A stretch of DNA of 64,000 nt, from NCBI RefSeq assembly GCF_030815125.1, contig NZ_JAUSWH010000015.1, forward strand, positions 62,001-126,000. The letters are read 5' to 3'. This DNA comes from Allorhizobium paknamense. GTDB taxonomy: Bacteria > Pseudomonadota > Alphaproteobacteria > Rhizobiales > Rhizobiaceae. The notes beneath the pieces are model-generated. The model had not been told where the DNA came from, searched no databases, and was given only the letters and a program-made list of their open reading frames with translations. Shown one piece after another: positions 52,894 through 62,727 of the stretch. Both the position numbers and the translations under genes were made by a program. Positions within the stretch are counted from its first letter, which is position 1, and every line of letters begins with the position of its first letter.

Positions 52894-53668
52894 CTGGATC
52901 GTCGCAACGATGACTGCGGCAATCGCGCTGTTGCCGATTGCTTCCGTCCATGCGGGCTCTGCAACGGGCGCCGCCACCGAATGGACGCAGCTCGCCAACA
53001 ATGCTCAGCTCATCGATCTTCTCAAAAGCTCTGGCCTGCAGGTCGATAACCAGCTGACCCAAATCACGCAACTCGCAGAGCAGATTCAGAACCAACTGAA
53101 GATCTATGAGAACATGCTGCAGAACACAGCGCAGCTCCCTGATCATATCTGGGGCCAGGTCGAGGGCGATCTCAACCGCCTGCGCAGCATTGTTGATCAA
53201 GGGCAGAGCATCTCGTTCTCAATGGGCAATGCCGACGACGTCCTTCAGCAGCGGTTTAATAGCTATGCGGATCTGAAAACCAACCTGGCGAACGCCGAGT
53301 CTTTCTCGAACACCTACCAATCCTGGTCGGACACGAACCGGGACACGATCGGCAGCACGCTCAAGGCGGCGAGCCTGACAGCGGATCAGTTCGACACGGA
53401 GGAAAGCACGATGACCTCGCTGCGATCCATGTCGGAGTCGGCCGACGGCCAAATGAAGGCCCTCCAGGTCGGACACCAGATTGCCGCCCAGCAGGTTTCA
53501 CAGATGCAGAAGCTGCGTGGTCTTGTCTCGCAGCAAATGACGATGATGGGGACATGGCTCCAAACCGAGCAGACGGACAAGGACCTCGCGCAGGCCCGGC
53601 GTGAGAAATTCTTCAAATCAACGGCTCCCTCAACATCCGGCGGCGAAAAGATGAAGGTGGAATGGTGA
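52865..53668 (+). CDS. trbJ: TrbJ (VirB5-like) secreted pilus-associated protein
   Basis: The start at ATG 52865, inside the end of trbE, gives 267 residues. After the signal peptide (to about IASVHAG), the protein is mainly helical with coiled-coil-like stretches (LAEQIQNQLKIYENML, ISFSMGNADDVLQQRF). VirB5/TrbJ proteins sit at the pilus tip. The C-terminal STSGGEKMKVEW matches the end of the next gene product, TrbK. It overlaps trbK by 7 bases. Confidence 0.92.
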   Translation: MPRRTSTPSNWIVATMTAAIALLPIASVHAGSATGAATEWTQLANNAQLIDLLKSSGLQVDNQLTQITQLAEQIQNQLKIYENMLQNTAQLPDHIWGQVEGDLNRLRSIVDQGQSISFSMGNADDVLQQRFNSYADLKTNLANAESFSNTYQSWSDTNRDTIGSTLKAASLTADQFDTEESTMTSLRSMSESADGQMKALQVGHQIAAQQVSQMQKLRGLVSQQMTMMGTWLQTEQTDKDLAQARREKFFKSTAPSTSGGEKMKVEW

Positions 53669-53838
53669 GAACGAAACTGATCTTGGCCATCCTCGCCGCA
53701 ATCATCTCTGTTGGAGGAACAGGCCTGTGGTTCCTGATCTCAGAGAGACAGGGAGCGCGAGAGCGGCACGAAAAGTTCTTTGGGTCGACGAGGGAGTATC
53801 CGACGTCGGGCGGCGAGAAGATGAAGATCGAGTGGTAG
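53662..53838 (+). CDS. trbK: TrbK small membrane protein (entry exclusion type)
   Basis: This 58-residue frame starts at ATG 53662, overlapping the trbJ stop. An N-terminal membrane helix (LILAILAAIISVGGTGLWFL) is followed by a polar tail HEKFFGSTREYPTSGGEKMKIEW in two parts. Position between trbJ and trbL and the FFG...GG-MK-W tail fit TrbK of Ti-type plasmids, which blocks entry of related plasmids. The tail is nearly identical to that of TrbJ. The gene is short and easily missed. Confidence 0.85.
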   Translation: MVRTKLILAILAAIISVGGTGLWFLISERQGARERHEKFFGSTREYPTSGGEKMKIEW

Positions 53839-53842
53839 GCGC

Positions 53843-55021
53843 ATGACCTCTGAGCTCAAAACGATCAGGGGCATTACGGTGCTCGTCGCATTCATCGTCG
53901 TGTCGTTCCAACCCGCAATTGCGCAGGAGGGGTCGGTCCTAACGGCCCTCCAGAACGAGATCACTACTGCCGCAAAAGGTTGGGAGACCACCGTCATGGA
54001 TGCGGCGAGATCGCTGTTCTGGATTCTCGCAGGGATCGAAATCGGTATTGCCGCGGTCTGGCTGGCGCTTCAGGCCGCGTCGCTCGACAGCTGGTTTGCT
54101 GAACTGGTCCGGCGCATCATGTTCGTGGGCTTCTTCGCATTCGTTCTCGCGCAGGGTCCGACCTTCGCGAAGGCGGTCGTCGATAGTCTATTTCAGATCG
54201 GCGCTGGTGGAGGCACGGCTTCGCCAGCCGATGTGTTCAACGCAGGTCTGACCGTCGCGACCAAGATGTCAGAGAAAGTGCAATTCGGGCTGTTCGAGGA
54301 CAACGCGCTCGCCATTTCGGCGGCCTTTGCGATGGTCGTAACGGTGATCGCATTCTCGCTCGTTGCCGCGATCTTCGTATCCGTGATGGTCGAGATGTAT
54401 CTCGGTCTGCTCGCGGGAATGATCATGCTCGGATTGGGAGGCTCGTCCTTCACCAAGGACTTCGCCATCCGCTATCTCATCTATGCATTCTCAGTCGGCA
54501 TGAAGCTCATGGCTCTGGTCATGATTTCCCGGATCGGCTCCGAAGTCTTGATAGGCCTAGCGAACCGGCCCGACGTCGGGGACCAGTTTCAGACCGCATT
54601 AGCGATCGCCGGGATCGCGGTCGTGGTCTTCATTATCGCCATGTATGTCCCGAACATTATCCAAGGCGTTGTTCAAGGAGCATCGGTCACAGGTGGAATG
54701 GAAACCATCCGTCACGGTGGACAGGCTGCATCATTTGCACTTGGAGCAGCGTCGCTCGCAGCGGGGGCAGTCGGAGCTGGCGCCGCGGCGGCTCAATCCG
54801 CACGCGCCGCAGGATCCTCTATTGCAGGCGCAGCACTTCGCGGGATGGGAGCCGGTATCGGGTCGGCTGGGAAGGCGGCCGGCTCGGCCGCCAAGGAAAA
54901 GGCGATCGGTTCGCCCGGAGCCTATGCCGGCTCGATCATGGGACTCGCCAACGCCAAGCTCGATCAGAGCCGCACCGGTCAATCCGGCCCCAAGACGCCA
55001 CCCGAACGAAACGACAAGTAA
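53843..55021 (+). CDS. trbL: TrbL (VirB6-like) polytopic membrane protein
   Basis: This 392-residue protein has a signal-like N terminus, then at least six membrane helices (VTVIAFSLVAAIFVSVMVEMYL, GLLAGMIMLGLGGSSFTKDF). A Gly/Ala-rich C-terminal region (AAQSARAAGSSIAGAALRGMG) follows, as in TrbL. It forms part of the inner-membrane channel. It starts 4 bp after trbK and is followed by trbF after 21 bp. Confidence 0.95.
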   Translation: MTSELKTIRGITVLVAFIVVSFQPAIAQEGSVLTALQNEITTAAKGWETTVMDAARSLFWILAGIEIGIAAVWLALQAASLDSWFAELVRRIMFVGFFAFVLAQGPTFAKAVVDSLFQIGAGGGTASPADVFNAGLTVATKMSEKVQFGLFEDNALAISAAFAMVVTVIAFSLVAAIFVSVMVEMYLGLLAGMIMLGLGGSSFTKDFAIRYLIYAFSVGMKLMALVMISRIGSEVLIGLANRPDVGDQFQTALAIAGIAVVVFIIAMYVPNIIQGVVQGASVTGGMETIRHGGQAASFALGAASLAAGAVGAGAAAAQSARAAGSSIAGAALRGMGAGIGSAGKAAGSAAKEKAIGSPGAYAGSIMGLANAKLDQSRTGQSGPKTPPERNDK

Positions 55022-55042
55022 TCATCAGAAAGGCGACAAGCG

Positions 55043-55705
55043 ATGGCAGCAAACCGGCCGCCCGACAGCCCTTACCTTGCCGCGCGGCAGGAATGGACGG
55101 AACGATATGGATCCTATGTCCAGGCCGCACGCGCATGGAGGATCGTCGGCATTCTTGGGCTATCGATGGCCGTGATTGGCTTCACCTATGCCATGTATCT
55201 CAGCACGCAGGTCAAGCTGGTGCCCTACATCGTTGAGGTCGACAAGCTCGGCACCTCGGTGACAGCAGGCTTCCCCCAGCAGATCGAGTACGCCGATGCC
55301 CGGGTCGTTCGCGCAACGCTCGGCAACTTCATCACCAGCCTGAAATCGATCACGCCGGATGCCGTGGTGCAAAAGCAATACATCGACCGGACCTACGCGC
55401 TTCTCAGGACGTCCGATCCTTCGACCCAGAAGATCAATGCCTGGTTTCGCGGCAATTCGCCGTTCGAAAAGGCCAAGACATCGACAGTCGCCATTGAGGT
55501 CAACAACATCGTGGCGCTGTCTAACCAGACCTACCAGATCGACTGGACCGAATACGAGCGCGACCGCAAGGGCAAGGAAATCGGCACGCGCCGGTTTCGC
55601 GGCATCGCGACTGTCGCGCTCACCGCGCCACAGGACGAGGCGATCATCCGCCTCAACCCGATCGGTCTTTATGTCCAGGACTTCGACTGGACCGCACAGC
55701 TTTAA
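55043..55705 (+). CDS. trbF: TrbF (VirB8-like)
   Basis: This 220-residue protein has a short cytoplasmic start ([23 protein letters not shown]), one membrane helix (residues 33-53) and a periplasmic NTF2-like VirB8 domain with the motif [22 protein letters not shown]. It links the inner-membrane parts of the transfer apparatus. It is followed 16 bp later by trbG. Confidence 0.95.
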   Translation: MAANRPPDSPYLAARQEWTERYGSYVQAARAWRIVGILGLSMAVIGFTYAMYLSTQVKLVPYIVEVDKLGTSVTAGFPQQIEYADARVVRATLGNFITSLKSITPDAVVQKQYIDRTYALLRTSDPSTQKINAWFRGNSPFEKAKTSTVAIEVNNIVALSNQTYQIDWTEYERDRKGKEIGTRRFRGIATVALTAPQDEAIIRLNPIGLYVQDFDWTAQL

Positions 55706-55721
55706 GGGCAGGGGAATTCAC

Positions 55722-56534
55722 ATGCACAAAACAGGATTGATCGCGGCCGCCGGCTGCATGGCCGGGCTCGTCCTTGCGGGCTGCGCGATGGCACAGAGCA
55801 TGACGTCGAACGAAGTGAAGGGGACCAACATCTCGCGGAAATGGCGGGGCACGCCGGGTCTGGTAACGACCGGTCCCGATGGAAAGGTTATTTTCCTCTT
55901 CGGTGAGACCCAGCCCTCCGTTGTGTGCTCACCGCTTCAGGTCTGCGATATCGAGCTGCAGGGTGGCGAAATCGTCCGTGATGTGCTTGTCGGTGACACC
56001 GTACGCTGGAAGGTCGAGCCGGCGACATCAGGGGCGACCGGCGGACAGGCGATCCACCTGATTGTCAAGCCGTCGGAGGCCGGCCTCGTCACGTCCATGG
56101 TCGTCACCACGTCCCGGCGGACTTACCATATACAGCTCAAATCCCATCCCAGCCAGTACATGGCCCGCATCGGATTTGAGTACCCAGAAGACGTGTCGAC
56201 CAAGCTGGCCGACATCAATGCCCGGCTTGAGACCGGCGGCATTCCGGGAGCCGCTCCGGACAAGCTAAACTTCTCCTATTCGGTCAGTGGTAGCGCCTCA
56301 TGGCGGCCGAAGCGCGTCTATTCCGATGGCACCAGGACCTACATCCAGTTTCCGCGGTCGATCTCAGGGCAGGACGCGCCTGTCCTGTTCGTTGTCAGCG
56401 GTGGCCAGAACCGGATCGTGAATTACCGCATGAAAAACGACATGATGATCGTCGACTACGCCGTGGAAAAGGCCGTGCTCGTCTCCGGGGTCGGCTGGCG
56501 CCAGCAGAAGATCACAATCCGGCGAGGAGGTTGA
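55722..56534 (+). CDS. trbG: TrbG (VirB9-like)
   Basis: The start at ATG 55722 (CAGGGGAATTCAC before it) gives 270 residues. The N terminus has a signal peptide with a lipobox-like LVLAGC, less usual for VirB9 proteins. The body shows the VirB9/TrbG pattern ([39 protein letters not shown] changed slightly to [11 protein letters not shown]). It is part of the outer-membrane core complex. It ends 3 bp before trbH. Confidence 0.94.
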   Translation: MHKTGLIAAAGCMAGLVLAGCAMAQSMTSNEVKGTNISRKWRGTPGLVTTGPDGKVIFLFGETQPSVVCSPLQVCDIELQGGEIVRDVLVGDTVRWKVEPATSGATGGQAIHLIVKPSEAGLVTSMVVTTSRRTYHIQLKSHPSQYMARIGFEYPEDVSTKLADINARLETGGIPGAAPDKLNFSYSVSGSASWRPKRVYSDGTRTYIQFPRSISGQDAPVLFVVSGGQNRIVNYRMKNDMMIVDYAVEKAVLVSGVGWRQQKITIRRGG

Positions 56535-56537
56535 CGG

Positions 56538-56975
56538 ATGAACAAGACCATCGCCGCCATCATCATCACCGCCGTTCTTTCCGGTTGCCAGACTGCGGAT
56601 GAAACTCTGACCACAAGTTCCACGCCGATTTCTGTCACGGGCGCCACTGCAAGCGCAATCGCCGGCGACATGGCAAGCCGCCTTGCCGAACAGGTGGGCC
56701 CGGCCGGCACCACGACGCTCAAAATGGCCAAGGACACCTCAGAATATGCCGCAGCGCTCGAGGCCGCGCTGAAGGGATGGGGATACACTGTCATCGCCGA
56801 CGGCAAGGTCGGAAAAGATCAGAAGCCTGTCGAGGTTGCGTGGTCGATCGACAGTTTCGACGGACAGGTTCTTGCGCGTGTCAGCACACCGGCCGTCGCG
56901 CTCGGACGCGCCTACACGGCCACCTCAGCCGGCGCGACGCCGGCCAGTCCGCTTTCGATCATGCAGCGCAACTGA
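56538..56975 (+). CDS. trbH: TrbH lipoprotein
   Basis: This 145-residue protein has a lipoprotein signal (IITAVLSGCQTADE; LSGC lipobox, Cys about residue 16), so it is probably anchored in the outer membrane. TrbH lies between trbG and trbI in Ti-type plasmids, as here, and has a VirB7-like accessory role. It is followed by trbI after 15 bp. Confidence 0.92.
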   Translation: MNKTIAAIIITAVLSGCQTADETLTTSSTPISVTGATASAIAGDMASRLAEQVGPAGTTTLKMAKDTSEYAAALEAALKGWGYTVIADGKVGKDQKPVEVAWSIDSFDGQVLARVSTPAVALGRAYTATSAGATPASPLSIMQRN

Positions 56976-56990
56976 GGAGGAGGGGAGACC

Positions 56991-58292
56991 ATGGTTCAAT
57001 CGCTCCAGCTCGGCACGGCGGGCAATGCTGACGATCAACAGAGTATGCGACGCCTCAATCGCCTGCCGATCATCGTCGCGATCGTCATCATCGTTTTGTT
57101 CTTCGGCGTCGTGATCGTCGGCCTGTCGTGGCGCGGTCTCTCCTTTAACCGCGGAAATGAGCTCGACAGCACCTCCGCGTCTCCGGCAACAACGTTTGGC
57201 GATCAGCTGAAACGAGGCGTGACGGACGGGATCATAGGCGAACCGGAGCAACGCGAAGTGTTTCAGCCGACGCCCGTCGTTGTCGAACGCGAGCCGGTGA
57301 GAGAGGCCGTCGTAGAGCGGCAGAATGAAGTTCGGACGGAGCGGCGGTCGCAACTCGAGCCAGAAGCCGAGTGGAAGGCCCGGCTGAAGCGGGAACAGGA
57401 CGAGCAGATTCTCCGCGAAGCGCAGCGTCAGAGGATGGCAAGCCTCCAGGCACGGGCAACAGCGCTCGATTCTCCGCTCAAGGTTGACGTTTCCGAGGTC
57501 CAGAAGAGCGCTTCCGAAACCAGGACCGACGCCCGCCAACCGCTCAATGCCACGACGAACAGTGCATCCGACCTTTACAGCGCTGCGATGAAGTCCGGTT
57601 TACTCGGACAGAACGTCGATCAAAACGGGCAGACCTCGAAGGAGGATTTTTTCAATCAGGACATCAAGGATCTTGGTTACCTGCCGAACCAGGTCGTCCC
57701 GCAATTCTCGCCCTACGAGTTGAAGCGAGGATCCGTTATCCCTGCCACGATGATCACCGGCTTGAATTCGGATCTTCCCGGCAGGATTTCAGCGCAGGTC
57801 AGCCAGAACGTCTATGACAGCGCCACCGGCTACCGACTGCTCATCCCGCAGGGGGCGAAGCTGTTCGGTCGCTACGATTCCAAGGTGTCGTTCGGGCAGG
57901 AGCGCGTGCTAGTCGTCTGGACCGACCTGATCTTCCCAAATGGCTCGACACTTCAGATCGGCGGCATGTCCGGCACGGATGCCGAGGGGTATGGCGGTTT
58001 CAAGGACAAGGTCGATCGGCATCTCTGGCGAACGTTCGGCTCTGCCGCGCTCGTTGCCATCATCGGCACGGGGATCGATATGTCGATGCCGGAGAGTTCG
58101 ACGCTGGCAACACAGGATACGGCTTCCGATGCAGCACGACGAAACTTTGCCGAGAGCTTCGGCAGAGTAGCCGAGCAGACAATCTCGAAAAATCTCAACG
58201 TGCAGCCGACGATCAGGATCCGGCCAGGCTACAAATTCAACGTGTTGGTCGATCAGGATATCATCTTCCCGTCTGCCTACCGTGATCAATGA
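56991..58292 (+). CDS. trbI: TrbI (VirB10-like)
   Basis: This 433-residue protein has an N-terminal membrane helix (about 25-45), a variable charged region with Glu/Arg coiled-coil-like repeats (residues 95-150) and the C-terminal TrbI/VirB10 domain (SPYELKRGSVIPATMITGLNSDLPG, RLLIPQGAKLFGRYDSKVSFGQ, VIFPNG changed to LIFPNG). It spans the envelope and gates the channel. It is the last gene of the trb operon. Confidence 0.96.
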   Translation: MVQSLQLGTAGNADDQQSMRRLNRLPIIVAIVIIVLFFGVVIVGLSWRGLSFNRGNELDSTSASPATTFGDQLKRGVTDGIIGEPEQREVFQPTPVVVEREPVREAVVERQNEVRTERRSQLEPEAEWKARLKREQDEQILREAQRQRMASLQARATALDSPLKVDVSEVQKSASETRTDARQPLNATTNSASDLYSAAMKSGLLGQNVDQNGQTSKEDFFNQDIKDLGYLPNQVVPQFSPYELKRGSVIPATMITGLNSDLPGRISAQVSQNVYDSATGYRLLIPQGAKLFGRYDSKVSFGQERVLVVWTDLIFPNGSTLQIGGMSGTDAEGYGGFKDKVDRHLWRTFGSAALVAIIGTGIDMSMPESSTLATQDTASDAARRNFAESFGRVAEQTISKNLNVQPTIRIRPGYKFNVLVDQDIIFPSAYRDQ

Positions 58293-59641
<1,349 letters not shown>

Positions 59642-59798
59642 TCGTTTTATTAGACCAATCTATTCCAGATCAAAACCTGCTCACACCAAATCGAGGGATT
59701 GGCGCCGACGCACGAAATCGGCCAGCGCGAACCGTCTCGTAACAACCGAAACCCTTATATCCTTTCACCTTTAACATCTCAGCGGCGGAATCGGAACT

Positions 59799-59815
59799 AT
59801 CGTTCCTGGAACGAT
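59799..59815. promoter_or_regulatory. Palindromic operator before the XRE gene
   Basis: ATCGTTCC-T-GGAACGAT is a perfect 8-1-8 palindrome, with a third GGAAC half-site at 59793-59797. It ends 27 bp before the regulator ATG, so autoregulation by the XRE protein is likely. Confidence 0.65.
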
Positions 59816-59842
59816 CATTCTTATTGCGGCTCCCCTCTTGCC

Positions 59843-60058
59843 ATGGATCTCAAGGAAGTCATGGCAATTAACCTGCGTCGGGTCCGTCATGACAAGCAAA
59901 TGACGCAAGAAGAGTTGGCCCATCGGGCAGGCTTAAGCGTGCGTTACATCGGAAAGATCGAACAAGGGCATGTCTCCGCCAGTGTAACCGTGCTTGGGCA
60001 AATTTCGCACGCTTTGGGTGTAGAACCCGCAGAACTCGTAACCCGAGCTGTCCGGTGA
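59843..60058 (+). CDS. Small XRE-family HTH regulator
   Basis: I take the start at ATG 59843, giving 71 residues: MDLKEVMAINLRRVRHDKQM, then TQEELAHRAGLSVRYIGKIEQG, a complete XRE helix-turn-helix with little else. The longer frame from 59699 crosses the palindromic operator and is unlikely. It lies between traM and the tra operon terminator and may influence transfer or be an unrelated passenger. Confidence 0.85.
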   Translation: MDLKEVMAINLRRVRHDKQMTQEELAHRAGLSVRYIGKIEQGHVSASVTVLGQISHALGVEPAELVTRAVR

Positions 60059-60174
60059 TGCGAGAGCAGGTCCGTAAACAACGGAGTTCGCAATATTGGC
60101 TATTGCGGCTAGCGGCTTTCATCCTGAGCGGATTGCCGAGGCAACCGGAAAACATCAGCTATAGAAAGCTCGCT

Positions 60175-60209
60175 AAAAAAGCCTGCCGCGGGAGGTTGCG
60201 GCAGGCTTT
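60175..60209 (-). terminator. Terminator of the minus-strand tra operon
   Basis: A perfect 12-bp stem (AAAGCCTGCCGC at 60178-60189 with 60198-60209) around GGGAGGTT gives a run of six T on the minus strand. It ends the traA-F-B-H transcript; on the plus strand it has only three T. Confidence 0.9.
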
Positions 60210-60370
60210 CATTGGCAAGCAGCGACTGGGAGGAGGATAGACTGCCGTCAAAATCGATATAGGCGGGGGAAGGTGCGCATCTCAATGAGGAAACAGTCTT
60301 CGGAGGCCGCTGATTGACGAAGGCAGGAAATATTGCAGCACATCATTGCCCAATATGCATACCTCTCGTT

Positions 60371-60997
60371 TTAGTTTTTCCCGCCGATCCTTGAAAGATC
60401 GATGCGCATTTCAGCCGATGCAGCGTCTGTCGCTGCGCCAGGCGGCGTAGCGGCGATCTCACCAGTATCCTCTTCCAGCCCCACGTTTCCTTCCAGTCGC
60501 ATTTTTGGCAAAGGCTTGCCGCGAAGGAACGTCGCGCCACCAGGATCATCAGCTTGAAAGACTTGCGTGCCTTCGAATATTCCTGTTCTCCAGGCGTGGA
60601 TCGCATCATCGATCAGCTGCGGCATGACCTCCTTACTCGTTGGACTGCCGTACCATTTCGTGACGATACGGGCTACTTTCGCAAAAAGAGCCGTCCCCCG
60701 CTTGAGGTTCTCGCAGGGGTCAACGAGAGCAGCATCCAGCTGAGCAATGTCTGTTATGCCAGCGCCTGCGGGGTATTGGGTAAGACCCACCCGCACGTTT
60801 GCCTTTCCCACATACTCTCTGATGATCTTGAGCGCCGCTTCGGGGGAAGCTGGTGTCGGAACAAGAACCAGGCGTCCACCGGACTTGACGGTGATCGCCA
60901 AAGGATCGTCGGAACCTGCCGCCGCCACGAACTGCTCTACGATCGCCGGCGTCAGCGATGGGTCGGCACATTTTTCGACAAGGGCTACATCAAGCAT
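60371..60997 (-). CDS. traH: TraH conjugal transfer protein
   Basis: The start at 60997 gives 208 residues beginning MLDVALVEKCADPSLTPAIVEQF, the usual TraH opening. The protein shows a conserved PIPRRR-free central part with AGITDIAQLDAALVDPCENLKRGTALFAK, which resembles lytic transglycosylase-related VirB1 proteins but lacks clear catalytic evidence. It is the last gene of the tra operon, 13 bp after traB, before the terminator at 60175-60209. Its role in DNA transfer is auxiliary. Confidence 0.88.
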   Translation of the reverse strand: MLDVALVEKCADPSLTPAIVEQFVAAAGSDDPLAITVKSGGRLVLVPTPASPEAALKIIREYVGKANVRVGLTQYPAGAGITDIAQLDAALVDPCENLKRGTALFAKVARIVTKWYGSPTSKEVMPQLIDDAIHAWRTGIFEGTQVFQADDPGGATFLRGKPLPKMRLEGNVGLEEDTGEIAATPPGAATDAASAEMRIDLSRIGGKN

Positions 60998-61010
60998 GAC
61001 GTTTTTCCGG

Positions 61011-62171
61011 TCAGGTGTTGAATGAGAAAATGACGGGTTTATCAAAAAGGCGACCCCAGGCCCTGGCGCTCGTGCGCTGGATGTCGACGATCGAAGTGCC
61101 TGATGTCCACCAGCCGTTGCCCACGGCAACGATCACATCGGGATCGTTCAGCATAGATTGGAGAACCGGCCAGACGATCAGCTGTTCGTAACAAATCAGC
61201 GGCGCAATCCTGAAGCCGTCGAGCTCTACGACCGGATTTGCGAAGAAGTGCGCCTTCGCACCGGTGCCTTCTCCCACGAGGCTCCTCCAGGGTTGCCACA
61301 TCGAACCGGGAACGGGCATGCGTTCGCGATAGAGGATCGCGCTGCTGTCCGCACTGATCGAAACGAGCACATTGTCGTACCCCTTCGCGTCGATGAGCAC
61401 GGCGCCAGCTATCACTGTAGTCCCTGTCTCTGTGAGCGACCTTTGCCAAAGCCGCGCAAGAGTAGGCGTCCAAAAGCCGAGGGCGCTCTCCGGAAGGACA
61501 ACTATAGCAGCAGGCCCCTGACGGCGAACAAGTTCGATGAGTGCGCTTTGCTGCTCAAGGCTCGCATCACGGCCGAGAGATGCAGCCATTTCCAGATCGA
61601 CACCGGTCCATGACGTCGGTAAAATCGGCCTCGTCCACTCAGCGGCTGACCAGAGCCAGAAGCCAATCATGGCCGTGGCTGCAGCCGGCCGATAAGGCGT
61701 CGCCATGATAGCAAGGCCGGCTGCCAGCGCCGAAAGACCCCACCATCCCCAGCCAGGAAAAAGAACGCCAGCAGCTGTGATCGGATGTGCCCATCCCAGG
61801 ATACCGAATGGTGGGACCGTCATTGCGCCGCATGCGGCCATGTATCGGAACGACTTCTGCCACCCCTTTCGATCCGTCCATAGCACAGAATGGATCGTGA
61901 CGAACGCGGAAGAGGCGATAAGCCAGAGCAGGAGACCCGGCCAGGTATCCGATGAGTAGAAGTTCGCCACACCCTGCGGCAATCCTCGCGATGCGGCGAG
62001 GAAGTAGGCCGCAGAGATCGCCGTTGCCTGCAGGCGCGTACGCGCCAACGACCAAAGCATGGGGAAGCTAGCTGCGAGCGGGAGGAGGAGCACATTACCG
62101 CTCCAGCCGATCCATCCAGTGCTCGTCGATAGCGCGACGAGGACAGCCGCCCGGAAAAGGTCATGGCGCAT
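61011..62171 (-). CDS. traB: TraB conjugal transfer protein (nitrilase-like domain)
   Basis: The start at 62171 (inside the end of traF) gives 386 residues. Several membrane helices fill the first 190 residues. The C-terminal half is a carbon-nitrogen hydrolase fold with the catalytic Glu (VLPESALGFW), Lys region and Cys (LICYEQLIVW), as in apolipoprotein N-acyltransferase. TraB raises conjugation efficiency in Ti plasmids, and the chemical reaction is unknown. It overlaps traF by 11 bases. Confidence 0.92.
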   Translation of the reverse strand: MRHDLFRAAVLVALSTSTGWIGWSGNVLLLPLAASFPMLWSLARTRLQATAISAAYFLAASRGLPQGVANFYSSDTWPGLLLWLIASSAFVTIHSVLWTDRKGWQKSFRYMAACGAMTVPPFGILGWAHPITAAGVLFPGWGWWGLSALAAGLAIMATPYRPAAATAMIGFWLWSAAEWTRPILPTSWTGVDLEMAASLGRDASLEQQSALIELVRRQGPAAIVVLPESALGFWTPTLARLWQRSLTETGTTVIAGAVLIDAKGYDNVLVSISADSSAILYRERMPVPGSMWQPWRSLVGEGTGAKAHFFANPVVELDGFRIAPLICYEQLIVWPVLQSMLNDPDVIVAVGNGWWTSGTSIVDIQRTSARAWGRLFDKPVIFSFNT

Positions 62172-62727
62172 AGGTCCAGACCTCCTGCGCCAGTCCAAGG
62201 ATGCCCTCCATCGGCAGAGGGCCGAAGTACCGGCTATCAAACGACCCCGAGAACGCGGAATGCAGGAAGACCGTTCCGGGCGGAACGACACCCCCTTCGT
62301 ACTGCACCATCCCACGCCCCTGGCTGTCCGTTCGTGCAACGTGTGAATGAGGGAGTGGCCGACCATCAATGCGGACATCGTCATGGATCTCGATCGCCTG
62401 TCCAGATGTCGCCACAACCCTCTTGATCAGTGGTGCGACCCAACCAGCGCAGAGGCCAAAACGCAGATATCCACGCGCGCGCGCCTCACGTAGCGCGTCG
62501 GTGTCCGGCGGGCAGATGAAGACAAGATCACCGACCAGAATTGGGCGATCGGGCTTAACGATCCGCCAGAGACCCAGCGGCTCGCTTGGTGTGAGATTGA
62601 CCCTGAAGCCCTGACCTCCGAGCAGCACGATGAAGCCAAGTGCGAACAGGCTCACGCTGGAGATCCGATAGAACCAGACGAGCCGTTTCATGCGCCGTAG
62701 CACTCTATGCCGATGACGCATCCTCAT
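62161..62727 (-). CDS. traF: TraF pilin-processing peptidase (S26 family)
   Basis: This 188-residue protein has one N-terminal membrane helix (about 20-40) and a signal-peptidase-like fold. The catalytic Ser is in NLTPSEPLGLWR and the Lys in LIKRVVATSGQ. TraF matures and cyclises the TrbC pilin. A shorter start at 62691 (MKRLVWFY) is also possible. It overlaps traA by 4 bases. Confidence 0.94.
   Translation of the reverse strand: MRMRHRHRVLRRMKRLVWFYRISSVSLFALGFIVLLGGQGFRVNLTPSEPLGLWRIVKPDRPILVGDLVFICPPDTDALREARARGYLRFGLCAGWVAPLIKRVVATSGQAIEIHDDVRIDGRPLPHSHVARTDSQGRGMVQYEGGVVPPGTVFLHSAFSGSFDSRYFGPLPMEGILGLAQEVWTYAP

Noticed and set aside
60055..60240. 61-residue ORF overlapping the XRE stop codon
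   Set aside because: Its last third is the tra operon terminator hairpin, and the product has no recognisable motif. Although coupled by GTGATG, it is more likely non-coding.
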